DNA from: Dermanyssus gallinae
Lineage: Eukaryota > Arthropoda > Arachnida > Mesostigmata > Dermanyssidae
Assembly: GCA_003439945.1 (NCBI GenBank)
Contig: QVRM01002086.1
Location: 102,501 to 166,500, forward strand
Direction: 5' to 3'
Length of the DNA: 64,000 bases
Shown: one piece after another, positions 1 to 12,773 of the stretch
How positions within the stretch are numbered: position 1 is the stretch's first letter
How the letters are laid out: the number at the start of each line of letters is the position of its first letter
Translations under genes and position numbers: made by a program
The notes under the pieces: model-generated
What the model was told of the DNA's origin: nothing
The model's input: only the letters and a program-made list of their open reading frames with translations
Databases searched by the model: none

Positions 1-2130
1 TTACACTTGTGTGGATGAGGGGGGCAGGGGGTGAGATACCGAAAGAATAGAGGGAGGTTAGGGCAGTGTGCAAGCTAAGTAGAAGTGACACACCAACTGA
101 AACCAAGTGAACCAGGCGGGTGGTTCTTCAGCGGATGAAGTCTGCGACACCCGGCAACTGCCAGAGAGTGCCCCCATCGTTAAAATAGTGAATGCGGGTA
201 AGACGTAGAAGAGTGAGCGGCGCGCCAAAGAGAGCAAGGAAAAGAAGAGAAACCGTGATACAACGCAGGCTCTCCGCCATCTCTCGGCGTTGTTGGCATT
301 GTGGTTACTATCGTTGTTGTGCCAGCCACTGTGATCAACAAATTGAGGGTCAGCCGGCAATAACAAAAGAAATGTCAACTACCCTTTGTTAAAGCTGGAG
401 AGTCGCACAACGGTAACAGCACTGCCGACAGTGACAACAATAAGAGTGAGAACCGCGGCCACAAAACGCACGAAACACGTATGTGTCTCAGAAATGCTTA
501 GAAACTCGAATTGTTTAGAGATATATTTGAATAACTAAATTAAAATAGATTAGATCTAAGAGTAGCTGGTGTAATGGTGAATTTAATTGAAGCTAAGTGA
601 TCAGTAATGGTGAAGATGGTCATAATTATAATAGTAGAGCGCTATGAGCAAATTTAAAAACATGCGAACAACAAGTGACCTAGAGCAATAAGTGAATGAC
701 TGTGAAACGGCGTGACTTTCCACCTACAGGCATATCGGCTTGAGCAGAATGGCGTCTGCAACGCCTTTTCACCTTCGATACTGGAGAACTGATGCCGCAT
801 AGTAAAATATGTCGGATTATAGCGGCGCCGTCTTTTTCGATGAATAATGTCACGTATTTGTATTCATCGAATAAATGGCACCGCTATCTTAATAAACCCT
901 GCTGCCCTCTCTTTGGCACCAATCTCTTAGTAAAGCTGCCCTCTTTGAACTGACGTTAGCCGTGGTGCATAGTTTTTATTCGAAAAGTCTGCACTGAAAC
1001 GGCACTGAGAGTAGATCGGATTCCTTTAGTAGAGTTGATTTGTGTCCACCCGTCCTAATGCAGCGTAGGCAGGCCTTTAAGCGCATTCGCCCCACATCTA
1101 AAGTTCTCGCGGACTCTGGTCGCGAATAGTAGCTGCATTTATCACGCCAGCGTGGCACAAACGCTACAAATAATCGAATCGCGGCCCCACGGAGGTGCCC
1201 CATTGTCGAATCACTCTAAGAGTATGGGCTTGTATATGTGTAATTTTTGCACTATGGCTAAAATTTGTGAAACGTTGTGTGTATATATATATAAATTTTT
1301 ATCATGAGCAGGTGCGCCTGTGAGAAAAGCAAGAGCCAACAAGTGCTCATATTCTGTATTTACATATTCCTTTCTGCGTCAGTGGGTCCCCCAACATTTG
1401 CTGCATTCTGCTTGTCAGGACCCAAGCTTTGCTGTACCACTGCAAACACTGCTAAATTGCTCTAGTACCGTTTTTTCATAGCTATTAGCACAAAATACGT
1501 ACGTGGCTTCAACATTTGAGTTTATACTTCCTACTTCTACTACCACTACTGCTACTTCTGCTTCAATTTCTTAACTAACGAGTTTATTATTGTTATCGCT
1601 GTTACCATACAGACGAGCATTGTCATTTTGCTCGACGATTTGTTGTTCAGCGCTCAGAGAACAACGGATGCACTGATGTATTATGGTTATAAGGTTTTAT
1701 TTTATTGCACCCGTACAGCGACAACGACGACAAAATCATCACCATAGTACAGCGACAACGACGACAAAATCACCACCACTGTTCGGGCAGCTCGGGCTGC
1801 TTCAATCCAAACGCTATCGGCCGACGCGGAGGCCTTGCGTCTCGGCACAGCGAATCAGGTACATCTTCCACTTTAGTTAAATTATTCCGTAATAGCAGTA
1901 ATTTGGGTGCCTTTGTCTTCGTGATGTCATGCTTCTTTCATAATGCACTGCGAGTAGACCCACCCCAGAGACGTCATATTCGATTGTTGGCAGAACCCGA
2001 CGAACCCCCCCCCCCCAACCAGACGAAACTGGGGACAACAAACAACTTACGATTTGCAGGTCGTCTTTCAACCTTTCAAAAATATTTTAGCTCACAGACA
2101 TTTTTATTTGTATAGCACTAGAACTTGCTA
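1..2130. other. Gene-less stretch, no recognisable feature
   Basis: No open frame here shows family motifs, and the longest (about 136 codons, 1705-2115) is built on a CAACGACGAC-rich low-complexity tract. Small features are a two-copy 34-bp tandem duplication (units start at 1713 and 1747), a short TA run near 1281-1292 and a run of 12 C at 2005-2016. Otherwise I see nothing. Confidence 0.5.
1713..1780. repeat. 34-bp tandem duplication (2 copies)
   Basis: Two adjacent copies begin with GTACAGCGACAACGACGACA at 1713 and 1747, and they differ at a few bases near their ends. This is a recent-looking local duplication of a CGACAA-rich segment with no coding meaning that I can support. Confidence 0.7.
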
Positions 2131-3409
2131 TTATGTAGTCACACAAAATAAAGTTTCACTAAGTAGTCTCAAGTATTTGTTATTACAAATATAAAAAATA
2201 ATAAATATAATTTTAAAGAAACAACAAGAACTCGCTGAATCTGTCGGAATTCGGCCACAAAGCAAACCTAGTCTCGACCCACCCATACTACAGGGCCTAT
2301 AGAGTACACGCTTCGGGCTTAAATGTGGAATAGCGGCCATACGAATAACACTACCATAAACAAGACACATTCATAGAAAGAGAGAACTGTTACGCCTAAA
2401 GTTACAAACGACAAGACGTCTCTAAATGCATTTCCTAAAGACAGAAATGTATCCCAAATTTAGGAAAACCACTTTCTGGCTAACCCTGACACGTCTCTAA
2501 CGTCACTAATGGGAAAGATGCATGTCTGCACTAGAGTTGCACAAACTATTCACTGGGCTTCCCCATTGTACTTTATGTAGGCTGAAAACAAAGCTGCTGC
2601 AACAGTCAAATTGTGTAATTTGTAAGGAAAAAAAACAAAAAACACACTTATTCACCATGATCATCATCATCTTAATCTGCATCATAGCTTTAATTATAGA
2701 GAGAATAAAGTTAGTTGCTAGGAGTTTGCGACGCGAAGCGAACACGAAGGTACGTTTGCCTTTGTGTTCCAATTTAGGTCGTTTTCCTGACCTGGACAAC
2801 GGCACAGATCGACCGACCGAGAAGACTTCCAACCAATGTTGTTCCGGCCAACCAGAAAAACAAAGCAAGAAGCGAACTTGTTCTACAAACAAATGCTGTC
2901 CTAGTAGTAGAGTAGTGCTGTCCTAGTAGTAGAGTAATACTCTTTATTCAAAAACAAAAACAACGCTTTAGACGGCTGTACAAATAAGCGATATTCACCA
3001 TGACATCGGCGACGACATCAGTGCTTCCACTGCATCATCGACATATCGAAGCGTCGCCTATCATTACCACTAAACACACTAAAAAAGGCTGCGACCCCGC
3101 GAAAGATAGTGCTCGAAAGAGCGCACTTAAAGGAACGGAACGGGCAGAATGTGGGGCGTAGAGGATGAAGTACATATGGTTTAGTTTTTAACACATAACC
3201 TGATGCAGATTTCTTGCTTCTCTGTTTTGGGCTTCCTAAAAATCGCCGAAACTTGTTTTCTTCGTTTCAAACGCAAACACGCCAAACGGCGCTTCTTGGT
3301 CGGTCTTTAGGTGACTAATGGCACTTTTAAGCAAAACAAACTGGGCTACATTGGTGGTTTCGGTTCAGTTTTTAAAATTCAAAGTACTAGAACTTGCCAA
3401 TCCGCCCTC

Positions 3410-3412
<3 letters not shown>
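2131..3412. other. Gene-less stretch
   Basis: Two overlapping open frames on opposite strands (about 2506-2926, 128 and 134 codons) show no recognisable motif and are probably chance frames. A 22-bp direct duplication containing GTCCTAGTAGTAGAGTA lies at about 2898-2940. Nothing else was recognised. Confidence 0.45.

Positions 3413-3440
<28 letters not shown>
3413..3440. repeat. (TA)n microsatellite
   Basis: Uninterrupted TA dinucleotide array of 14 units. Confidence 0.95.
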
Positions 3441-6169
3441 CGGTGCATACGAAATTCTGCTACATTACCATTCAAAAAAATCGGATTGCCCGCAGCAGGC
3501 TTTTACGAGTGACCAATTCATGTTCATTGCATAACCGGCAACACATCGTAGGAGCACGTTGACTTGGTACCGGAGCTGAACAACCATGCCGACAGCGTTC
3601 GTCCTCATCGGATTTCTTTCAAGGTCTGTGGGTTGTTGCGTCATTATGCGCCTTGTGTGGTCTAGACGGTCCGATGACGATAAAGATCGAAAATTCCACA
3701 TTTTACGTTCAACTATTTTGCTACTCTTGCATACTGCGTGGCATAACAGAAATACGTGCCTAGCGTTATTTGCTTACCTCGCTATTCCATAGCGTTTGGC
3801 AGGATAGAAAGATGACGTGCCGGACGCGGTGGAAAATTATCGATAAACGAAGCTCGATAATGTGTCTGTGTATGGATATGACAGACGCATACATCTCTGT
3901 TGCCCACCTTGTAAGACGGTGTCGCAACATATCGACCAAACGAAAAAAAAAAGAAAACCTCTACAGTTTAGCAAAAAATACTAATATTTGATATGAGCAC
4001 ATACGAATAAAGAGTAGAATAATCGTAAAATGATAGCTTTATTGGTCCTATAGCCTGCAGGTATACCTTGCGGAGAACGATGTGGCACACCACTGTTCCT
4101 TGTCTTTTGGTATACAGCGATTCTTAAATCTTAAAATGAAGGGAAACATACGATTTACTTGGTGATTTGCACAACTTCGGGGAGATGTCGAGTGGCGCAC
4201 GCGTATCGATTAGTCCTCTACGTGACCTTGCTTAGAGTCGTTGCTTCCCGTGGGTCTAGACGCAGACTGCTTAGCAGCTGTATGCGCGCTTCTCCTTATG
4301 GTCCCGCGTTCGTAGCTAACCCGTTGTAAACAGTCGAATGCAGTATTTTTCAATCTGATTATGTAATGCTCAAGTATTTTAAACATCTGTTCGTAACAAA
4401 GGTGGCAAAGTCACGAATTTGATTAATTTGTGACAATGGCTTATGTGGCTAAATGAAAGCATTTTTTGCGGCAGTCTCATTAAGTTAGATTGGAGCCTGT
4501 CTCTTTCAACAACGTAGTGCAAGAGTAACGTGGCGTATAACACAACATTAAATTATATCCGTGCCTGTTTAAACACTGTGTTATTAGCGAGGATCTTGGT
4601 CAATTTTAGCCCTCAAGCTTAATGGCATTGCAATGCCTGCAACAACCGGCAGTAAGGAGAATCACCCAACTGTTTGCCTGCAGTGCTAAAAACGGCATAT
4701 TCTTTAACGTGAGATACAAGATTAACACTAGGGCGACTCGAGGCACTAAATGCATCAAAATGCTATTATGAGGATACACCTCAAAATGATGTAAGGCGAA
4801 CCCTAATAATTACAAATAGACTTTTTGATATAATACAAATACCCATATAATCTAAAAGTGCAGCCCACGGATTTCATCACGTGATGCGCAACTTGGAGAG
4901 CTTTCACGAACCACAGGACGGATGTCTAAGCTAAAGCAGATGTGGTAGATACTGCGCCGCGGTATGTCCCGCGGTTCGGTCCATAGCATAACTAGCTTAA
5001 CGCTAGATTGATGACTGGCTCGAATCACTTTGATGTAACATAAACAGACTTACCCAGTCTGGATGCTAATAAAGATTTATACGGTTATGTTTATTTCCCT
5101 CAAATTGAGTATAATATACAGTTCAAAATGTTTCTTCATGAAGCTCTATCTTTTTCACGCTTCCGACGAGAGAAGTAGTGCAACGATTATTGGTCCAGCG
5201 CGGTGCATTCTACTGCATGGTACTTGGCACACCTCTGCAGGCAGAACCGGCAGGTGCACAACTCGTACCCCTCGTAAAAAGCTGCGTATGAACATACGAG
5301 ATAGTGAAAACTATGTACCTGGGGTATAAATAATGTGATAGGTGTGTAATATAGATAAATAAATAATCTAAAAGTCGCAAGAGCCCTTGTTACACCAACC
5401 AAAGGGTTGGAAGTGCTATCAGTGAAAAAAGAGTCTTTCTAAAAATTTGTTTACAACTAAAAATATGTTTCCACCTGAAAACTATGTTCTGCTATGCAGG
5501 AAAACGGATCCAGCTGGGTACTTTGCAGAGCCACTGGATAAGAACGCGACCCTGACTCGAAGTTTAGAAGGATGCGTATGTGCGATATCGTCGTATTCCA
5601 GAGGATGTTACAGGGTACATCTACAGGGTGCGTCTACACCTTCCCATTATAAGCATGTACGGCTGAAACTGGGCGTGACTCTTTAGTACTTATGCAGAAT
5701 AGTATGACAACTCCGCGTTTGCCGTGTTTCGAACAATGTCGAAGCATATTCTACTAAAAACCAATAATGACCAATATCTGTTTCACTAAAGTCGAAGTGG
5801 CTGGATTAAAAATGGAACTGTCTCACTAAAAGTAGTCTCGAATTGCGCGAGGGAACTTCACATGCAGGCCTATTTGTTTTTGTGTGTACAGGCAAGGAGC
5901 GACAATGTATGTCCCGCAACTGATTGAGAGCCAGTAGTAAGCATGATCAGATTACGGATTAGTGTGTAGCATGAATGCTACTGCTCTTAGAATGAGAATG
6001 CAAAGCAGGCAGACCAATCACCCTATAGTATGAAAGGAGTAAGGGGTAGGGTTGACTCCCTAAATTACCTCACGGGTGTCCTAATACTGTCTATGGCAAC
6101 TACCATCAGTTCAGCTGTATTTTAGCACTGCTGTCCATAAGGAGTACTCTTTTTTAGTTGTTCGTGACA

Positions 6170-6172
<3 letters not shown>
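3441..6172. other. Gene-less stretch, nothing recognised
   Basis: Moderately AT-rich sequence. Open frames are all under 90 codons and have no domain signature. I saw no RNA gene or transposon terminus. Confidence 0.45.
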
Positions 6173-6206
<34 letters not shown>

Positions 6207-6212
6207 TATATA
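6173..6212. repeat. (TA)n microsatellite
   Basis: About 20 TA units with one GA interruption near the 3' end. It lies about 80 bp from the retroelement fragment at 6290-6560. Confidence 0.95.
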
Positions 6213-6289
6213 AGTTTATTTTCCGTATAATACATTAGGTATATGTTACACATCACAAAAGACCAGCTAAGCCAATGCGCCTAGTAGGC

Positions 6290-6560
6290 GCGCATTGTGA
6301 CTGTCACGTGTCCGTTTCGATGAGGCCAGGGCGAGACCACTTCCGAAGTGTGCCCCGAACGGAGGCAGCGTTTTCACGTTGTATGTCAAGATCCAGACGT
6401 TGTTTAAAAAAGGACGACGACCTGTTATCACCGGATGACAGGTTTAACAAGGTCCCGACTTTGCGGATCAGCAGCTTGGTCCGAACGCCAGGGGCACCCA
6501 GGGTTTCAAACACGAGAGGGAAAAATTCGTGGGGATAGCCGATCAATTTATATTACAATC
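6290..6560 (-). pseudogene. Retroelement polyprotein C-terminal fragment, degenerate
   Basis: The - strand frame (open to 6304) encodes GYPHEFFPLVFETLG followed by GDNRSSSFF, KQRLDLDIQR and ENAASVRGTL. The order (a Y/F-x-P-[LIV]-x-[FV]-E-T-[LF]-G block, a T/S-G-D-x-R block, a QR-[LI]-S-[LI]-A-[LI]-QR-x-N block) is what I know from the C-terminal end of a widespread family of invertebrate reverse-transcriptase polyproteins, downstream of a DVTV-type PD-(D/E)XK-like motif. Only this last part survives. Immediately upstream the frame meets stops and loses similarity. The same block recurs at 27841-28206 and 34560-34962. The exact clade is uncertain. There is no flanking RT or terminal repeat, so this is a dead, 5'-truncated relic. 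Confidence 0.6.
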
Positions 6561-8400
6561 CTGTGGTAGTATCCAGGAGCATTCTTCTGTGGACGTGCTT
6601 CTGCTTGCAGTAAAGCGTTTATTATACTTAACGCAACTTTATGTATAGGCCCTAGGGAAAAGACACTACCGCAATTCCATTTTTGATAAAAGCTATGTAG
6701 GAGCTATTGATAGTTTAACATGAAACGGATTTAAACGAAGAAAAAAGCTAAAGTATCTAAGTTCTGGCTCTAGCTTGACACTTGTACTATTACTTACTCA
6801 ATTGAGTTCGACGCCTGAAGGCGGTATAAGCATTTATTGCATTGGGTGAAATTGGGTGCATTCCGGTTGCAAATAGAATGTAGACTGTGTTGTAACATGA
6901 ATTAATGACAAATCATTTACGTATATGTTTAAAGAACATATGCGCGGCACGACTAATAACGGGAAAATGCAGAGTTTCCCATTTATAATGATATCCATTA
7001 TATGTTCAAAATCGTACATAAAATCACCAACGCGCGTCACTACGATGCATGCTTAACAATAACTGCTGAAACAATTCGTGCTAGTTCGAGAATGACATCT
7101 TCTTACAAACACGCGTATATAAGTGCCTATATGTTGCTCTAGTCAAACGTTTATCACTAAGCCACGCATTTGTATAATTTGAACATACAAATGCTACAAA
7201 TATTTAGTCGTGTATTACGCCGTACAGCTGGCGAGATCGTGGCTAGCTTAAAGTTTTCGGGTCGTTTTTACTCCGCGTGTTGTGTATGGTCTGTACGTGT
7301 GACTCAAGGGATTCTCAAAAAGTTCACCTCCATCTGGTGCTGCCTACGATAGCAGCGCAAACCGACGGCCTTCCCCTGAGGATTGTCGCCTCTGCCATTC
7401 ATTGCAGAGCTGAACCCGCAACAGCCGCAATTCCGTGGCGCAGATCTGTGAGCGGAAAGAGGACGTCCTCAACTCAAACGACGATTCTGGGCGCTCAGAC
7501 CACGATGTCGGTAATGTCCAAGGTAAGCATTCTATTACTTTACAAATCCAACCAAAAGTCGAGCAATTATACTTTAAAAATGTTTCTACGCTGTCGAGTC
7601 CTTATTATCTAAGATGGCGAGACAAGCAAGAGCGTTCTTTCATGAGGCTTGCCGTCTTAGGACTTTTGGAAAGATGATTTGTAAAATATGGCTTTGGACT
7701 TGCGTTTTTAGAGTAGTGACGAAAACATTTGCAGGTGAGTATAACATAAAGCCGCTGCCCATCAAGTGCTGCGTTCTGCACGTATCGTACACAGACTACA
7801 GGCTACTGCACGCACATATCTAGATGATATGTGATAGAAACCAGCTAACTGGCCGTAGTCAGACCTGCACTTCTTGTGTGAATCTAAACACTTATGTTAC
7901 TTTTAGTACTACAAGTGTTAAATTGCCCTTCGGTGGATATTAGGACCATCAACATGATTCTATGCTAAATTATTAGGCAGGGCTAGAATAAAGGTTCGGA
8001 CATTTACCAATAGAATAAAAAGCTAATCGTTTTTAAGTGTAAGCGAATAATAATTGGAATGCCGATCTTATAATGAATCGTCGAGCGTATAAAAACATAC
8101 TTTGTGCCGGTCGGAAAGCAAGTTCTTTTCGAAAAACCCATCTCTTAGTAGCTCTGCTGGTTAGCTGCTGTTCTAGCTAGTTATAGGTTAACCTCCATAA
8201 AGTTCCGCGCCGGCAAAATAGCAATGTTGCAACGATGCTGATGACCGTAATCATAATGGCAAAGTCTGGTCTCAGCATTCCGGAAGGCTAATCATAGTGC
8301 ATAATAAACAAAGCTGGTAATTATTAGTGCTGGCAACAACAGCAACAGCAGCCACGGCAGGGATACTACGTTTTCGAAGAAAGTTCACACATATAGACCC
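6561..8400. other. Gene-less stretch with one weak exon-like piece
   Basis: Mostly AT-rich unassignable sequence. Around 7300-7525 the composition shifts to more codon-like DNA and ends in CCAAGGTAAGC, a good splice-donor shape. However, each reading frame through it meets a stop within about 60-110 codons and none shows a known domain. I therefore do not call an exon. Confidence 0.35.
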
Positions 8401-9394
8401 TCCTTCTCTACCTTATGAGAAGAAGACGTGAGATAGTTCCGAACGTAATACTCTACCTACATACATCTTGTTGAGATCTATTGTGCTAGTTTTTGTCTTT
8501 TTCGTTCTTCGGTGTTTTTTATTGTCTTTGTCTGTCTGCCTGTATCTTTCTTTTTCGCTCTCTGCATATCTATGTATTTCTCTGTTTTTTTTTCGCTCAG
8601 TCCTTCTGACGTTTTCGTCTCTCTTTGTCTGCCTCTCGAAACACACACTCACGTGTGCAGGCGGACAACTTTTCAATTAAGGCTTTTTGCGGAGCGAGCG
8701 GAATATAGTGCTTGCATATCTGCATAGGCGCCGCTGCCACCACCACCACCAACCACCATCACCGCTTAGCCTTGCCCAAACCCAACAACTGCTAGGTCGC
8801 CTACCCAGTCACTCGCTGAAGTCACTCACTCATGCCAGAGTGAGAATCTTCGTACTGTGGGGTTCCCGTCCTGGCCTGTGTGGTGAACCGACTGACAAAA
8901 GGCGGTTGTCGTCGTCGTTGCAGTCGGTTACCGTGTTCTTCACGAAGTCACTGCAACCAGATACATACATAGGACGACATGCGCGCATACATGCAATCAT
9001 GTACACTTGCAAACTATGTAGCTGAACGATGATGCTCAGGATGTTCGCGCTGATGGTGGTGATGATGATAGCAAGAATGGTGAAGTTGCTTCTGATGCGG
9101 ATGATGATGATGATGATACGAATAGTGAAGTTGCTTCTGATGATGATAATGAAGCCGGTGATGATGATGATGGTGAGGGTCTGTCGTAATGGGAGTGCCC
9201 CATGGTCTTCGAGTCGATCGGTCCGTCTGAGAGGAGATGCCGTCGAGGAGCGACGAGACCAGACGCCGAGACACGCCGCGAGGAGGGTTGGTTGTGCCGC
9301 TCTCTGAAGTCGCTTCCTCTTCACAACGTCGATGAAGCGTCATCTCTTCGGCGCTGCAGCATAGCGGCTAACACGAGATAGTGAGCCCCAAGGA
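8401..9394. other. Low-complexity island (pyrimidine-rich, CAC and GAT repeats)
   Basis: A T/C-rich tract (about 8480-8680) is followed by CACCAC (8738-8765) and by a GATGATGAT-rich segment (about 9040-9175). The overlapping open frames on both strands (up to 164 codons) consist of His, Ile, Met or Asp runs dictated by these repeats and are not credible genes. Confidence 0.6.
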
Positions 9395-9680
9395 GAGAGA
9401 GAGAGAGAGTGGGGGGTAGAACGCAAGCATGAGATCGGTCAGAGGAGCTGCAGTAGTAGTTTGCGAAACCATGTCCGGGGGAAACTTCGAGAACCAACGC
9501 GCGTGCGTCAGTACGCGGCAATGCTCGTACGTATAAGAATGCCGAGAGTTTAAGAAACAACAAGAGCAGCAAACAAGGGCGGGTCAGAAGTATACGATGC
9601 CAACGAAGTAACGAAGTTAAAGAAGGCAAAAAGAAGAGAGGCACAGCGAGAAAGAGAGAGAGAGAGAGAGAGAGCAACTG
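9395..9680. repeat. (GA)n-rich segment with two arrays
   Basis: GA dinucleotide runs lie at about 9395-9408 and 9652-9674, separated by mixed sequence. The Leu/Ser-rich frames on the opposite strand are read-throughs of CTCTCT. Confidence 0.75.
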
Positions 9681-10125
9681 CAAAAGCAAACGAAACGAAG
9701 CTAGTGGGGCGAGAAATAAAGCCATCCGAGAGCGAGCAGAACCAGGCAGAAGAGGCAGTTCGTTCGTTTGTCACATGATCGATCAATGTTATTCGATCGA
9801 TCGTAGTGCGCTCCTACTACGACGTTTCTCTTTGTCTTTTGCTCTTTTTCGGTCGGTTTCTTGCCTTTCGCCCTCAGTCATTGACTCTCCATGCGCCTGT
9901 TTTGTCAATCTCGCTCTCTCGCGTTCTGCTAAACTCTGCATTTCGCCTCTGTCCGTAGTTCGACTGTCGGCGAACGCGTCGTCAGCCAACACGTAGCTGA
10001 TGACGATGACGACGATATAGTATGTCACCTGAGTACCTTGGCGGTGCGTGCGATGAGCCGCATTGCCGTTGATGGCGCATCGCGGTGATGGTGATGAGGA
10101 TGATAAGGATGAGGATGATGAGGGC

Positions 10126-10156
<31 letters not shown>

Positions 10157-10456
10157 CTGAGTATGCGGCGGTGAAGTTTTGAGGTGGTGAAGTTGTCCGT
10201 GACTAGTGAAGTTCTATGGGGTAGTGGTGGCGGCCGTCGTCGCTAACTTCGTCGTCAACACCGACAGCCCCTAGACGGCCAGCCGGTCGGTCGACGATTG
10301 AGGCGATGACATATTCTCAGTTTCGTCCGGCTTCTCGAACTTCATGGCTCTGGGGACTTCATTTTCCTCGTTGTTGCCGTCGCTATCTGCCGGCTAGACT
10401 GGCTGAGAACTAATCTTTGCAGTCTGCAGCTGACGTGCTCCAGACTGAGGGGTGAG
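9681..10456. other. Low-complexity island with GATGAT repeats
   Basis: Contains ATCGATCGAT at 9778-9803 and a long imperfect GATGATGAT tract at about 10084-10160. It is relatively GC-rich and has no recognisable protein. Confidence 0.5.
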
Positions 10457-10460
10457 ATAT

Positions 10461-10494
<34 letters not shown>

Positions 10495-10498
10495 ACAT
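10457..10498. repeat. (TA)n / TACATA microsatellite
   Basis: TA array that degenerates into ATATACATATAC at its 3' side. Confidence 0.9.
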
Positions 10499-11331
10499 AG
10501 TGAGTTCAACAGAGAGGGAGAGAAAATGCAAAGCGATGCAGCGAAAACTGAGACCAACTGTGGGGTGCAATGCCGGAACAACAGTAGCAGAGATATAAAT
10601 GGGGAGGATTTGTTATTGGATGACGCTAAAGTCTTAATTCGAGCGACGGCAACAGGTCGACACCGAGCTCTACAAGGTGTGCTCGTTGTAGGAGTATCAG
10701 TGTGGCTATATATATGTGCTAATATATATATATGCATCTGTGCGTTGCATATGTGCATGTGCTTGTTGGCTTGTGTTATGTTGCGATGACCACGAGTCGG
10801 CGCGCGCAATGGTCGAGCGTATGGAGCCTAGCCTGTCCGCTGCCTCAATCTCGGACGACAACTTCAGCAAAGGTTCCGTTGAGGGAGAAGGGTAGGCGAT
10901 GAGGACCACGACCACAATGCCGGTGGTGGTGGTGGTGGTGGCGATCATGACATAAAGCAATCAAAAGTCAAGATGTAGCCGCCTCCGTTGCGGCTGTGGC
11001 GACGGCAGCAGAAGCAGAAACAGCAGCAGCAGTAGCAGAACCCGAAGTAGCTGCCGGCAGATGGTCGAAACAAGATTCGATTACCGACAACCAACAAACG
11101 ACACCATTTGGTCTCGGTGTCAGATCTAGTTCACTCCAATACAATGTGCAGGAGGCATATATTTGTTCCACCGGCGACGAAGAGAAAACAACCTAAAGAA
11201 GAAGAATAGAGCATGCTAAAAAGATAGAACAAGAGAGAGAGAGATAGAGAGGGGGGTAGAGGGGTAAGCGGAAGAGGACAAAGCGAAACTGGGTGAAGTA
11301 AGAAAGCGATACACCGAGAGGAAGAGGGACG

Positions 11332-11334
<3 letters not shown>
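10499..11334. other. Gene-less stretch, low complexity
   Basis: Contains GGTGGT (10921-10942), GCAGCAGAA/CAGCAG (about 11005-11040) and GA-rich (11215-11260) tracts. Overlapping open frames run on both strands, with no motif. Confidence 0.45.

Positions 11335-11366
<32 letters not shown>
11335..11366. repeat. (GA)n microsatellite
   Basis: Sixteen uninterrupted GA units. Confidence 0.95.
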
Positions 11367-11367
<1 letters not shown>

Positions 11368-12368
11368 GAGGCCACCACTAAATTAACGTGGTGTGTAGGT
11401 GCCGACATGAGACTTCGACACTTCGTCGAAAACATCGGCAAGCGCGCCGTGCCTCGTTCTTCGATCGATGTCGAGGCCGGCCTGTCGGCGACGAGCGCAA
11501 AGTGCGCGAGGTGCATACGTGGGATTTGTCGCTGTCACGCACGAATGAAACCACTGAGACTGAACTCACCGAGGCCGAGTGGCTCCTATTCCTGTTCGAG
11601 TTTGGTGTTCGTACGTTCAAGATACGGATTGGGTACGGTTAAATTATTCAGGCGGGCGGGCGGGCGCAAAAGTTTGCAGCGCAACGCAGCAACAGCAGCA
11701 GCAGGGACGCCGCACACTCTAGCAGCGCGTCAGACGTCCCATACATCATCACCACCACCACCACTCTTAATATTTCAACGAGGACGTGCCGATGGATGCC
11801 ACCGGCTCATCGGCCAGAGGACTCGCTCAAAGATATATCGATATCTTCTCTTCTTCTCCATCTTTAGAACCTTCAATGGTCAGTCGCGGTACGGCGACCC
11901 ACGCTGGGAGGCAAATCAAGGTGAGCGGGAAGTATGCGCTTCTCTATCGAGACTCTATAGAGAATCTCGTTCTGTCGGCTCCGAAACTTTAGGGGGCATC
12001 AGGTACAACAGCCGAGAGTGTTATTAGTAGGGGGTATGTAAATGTCTCAGATTAGCTACCGAGAACCTGCGGTCTAGCGACTTCTCGTACGACACAAGTT
12101 TTCATTAGATATGCATACAGCTGGGTAACGCTGCGGCGATGCTTGGCACTTTGTCCACGTGGGCACAGATGTGCTGAGGTACAATTGTAAACGCTTTGTT
12201 ATGAGGTTAATAAAGGTATCAAACGTGTATATTTATTTTTCTTATCTGCAATTTTATATTTAAACGTTTACTCATATTTATGGCATAACTTGGACAACAA
12301 ACTTGAGTCCGAACAATTTTATGTGTTGGAGATGCGCTCTGAAACTGCTTAGCAGTTTTCATTCTATA
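11367..12368. other. Gene-less stretch; one unrecognised 206-codon frame
   Basis: A + strand frame at 11407-12027 is the longest here. It contains CAGCAGCAG and CACCACCAC stretches, is basic and Ser-rich, and is overlapped by another open frame in a different phase (11786-11992). There is no domain, signal peptide or homology that I can recognise. It could be chance coding potential in GC-rich DNA. The 12030-12368 part is AT-rich and featureless. Confidence 0.3.
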
Positions 12369-12380
12369 AATTTAAAAACT
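12369..12380. repeat. Candidate target-site duplication, left copy
   Basis: AATTTAAAAACT is identical to 17297-17308 on the far side of the CR1-like element and both of its (TA)n flanks. The 12-bp length is typical for APE-type LINE insertions. AT-richness makes a chance match possible. Confidence 0.35.
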
Positions 12381-12392
12381 TATATGGGAGAA

Positions 12393-12394
<2 letters not shown>

Positions 12395-12431
<37 letters not shown>
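12395..12431. repeat. (TA)n microsatellite at the 5' side of the LINE
   Basis: About 18 TA units immediately before the presumed 5' end of the two-ORF retrotransposon. A second (TA)n lies directly at its 3' end. Confidence 0.95.
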
Positions 12432-12432
<1 letters not shown>

Positions 12433-12773
12433 GTGTCAGCTGACTGTTGACTGGTGCGGTCGTGTTCATTTGTGCTCCTGAGCTTAGTGCCTTTCTAGTG
12501 AGTAGTTCGGCGCCGTGTGAGGCGTGTTTGGTGTCAAACGATTCGTCTTCGAGCCGTGCACCGCGCCATCCCCGATTCCTCAACTTTCTCTAGGAGTAGG
12601 TGAGCACACAAACCCCCGTCACGAAACGTCCTGACCCAACGGCCAACGTTCCTTACGCACGACTTCTCCGAATCGGTAGGGCCTGTTACGGTCGGTCAGC
12701 ACTCCGACGATTAAGCGGGATCCTTTCATAGGATTAGTCTTCGAACCGTTCCAAGAAGGCCTTATTCGACGGA
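12432..12773 (+). promoter_or_regulatory. 5' UTR / internal promoter region of the LINE
   Basis: About 340 nt of GC-balanced leader between the (TA)n and the ORF1 ATG. LINEs usually carry an internal promoter here. I can see no individual box that would define it. Confidence 0.4.

Noticed and set aside
7277..7526. Possible exon ending at CAAGGTAAGC
   Set aside because: All three frames meet stops or switch composition. No acceptor and frame combination gives a recognisable peptide.
11407..12027. 206-codon + frame, candidate gene
   Set aside because: No recognisable domain. GC-rich surroundings allow open frames in other phases of the same DNA.
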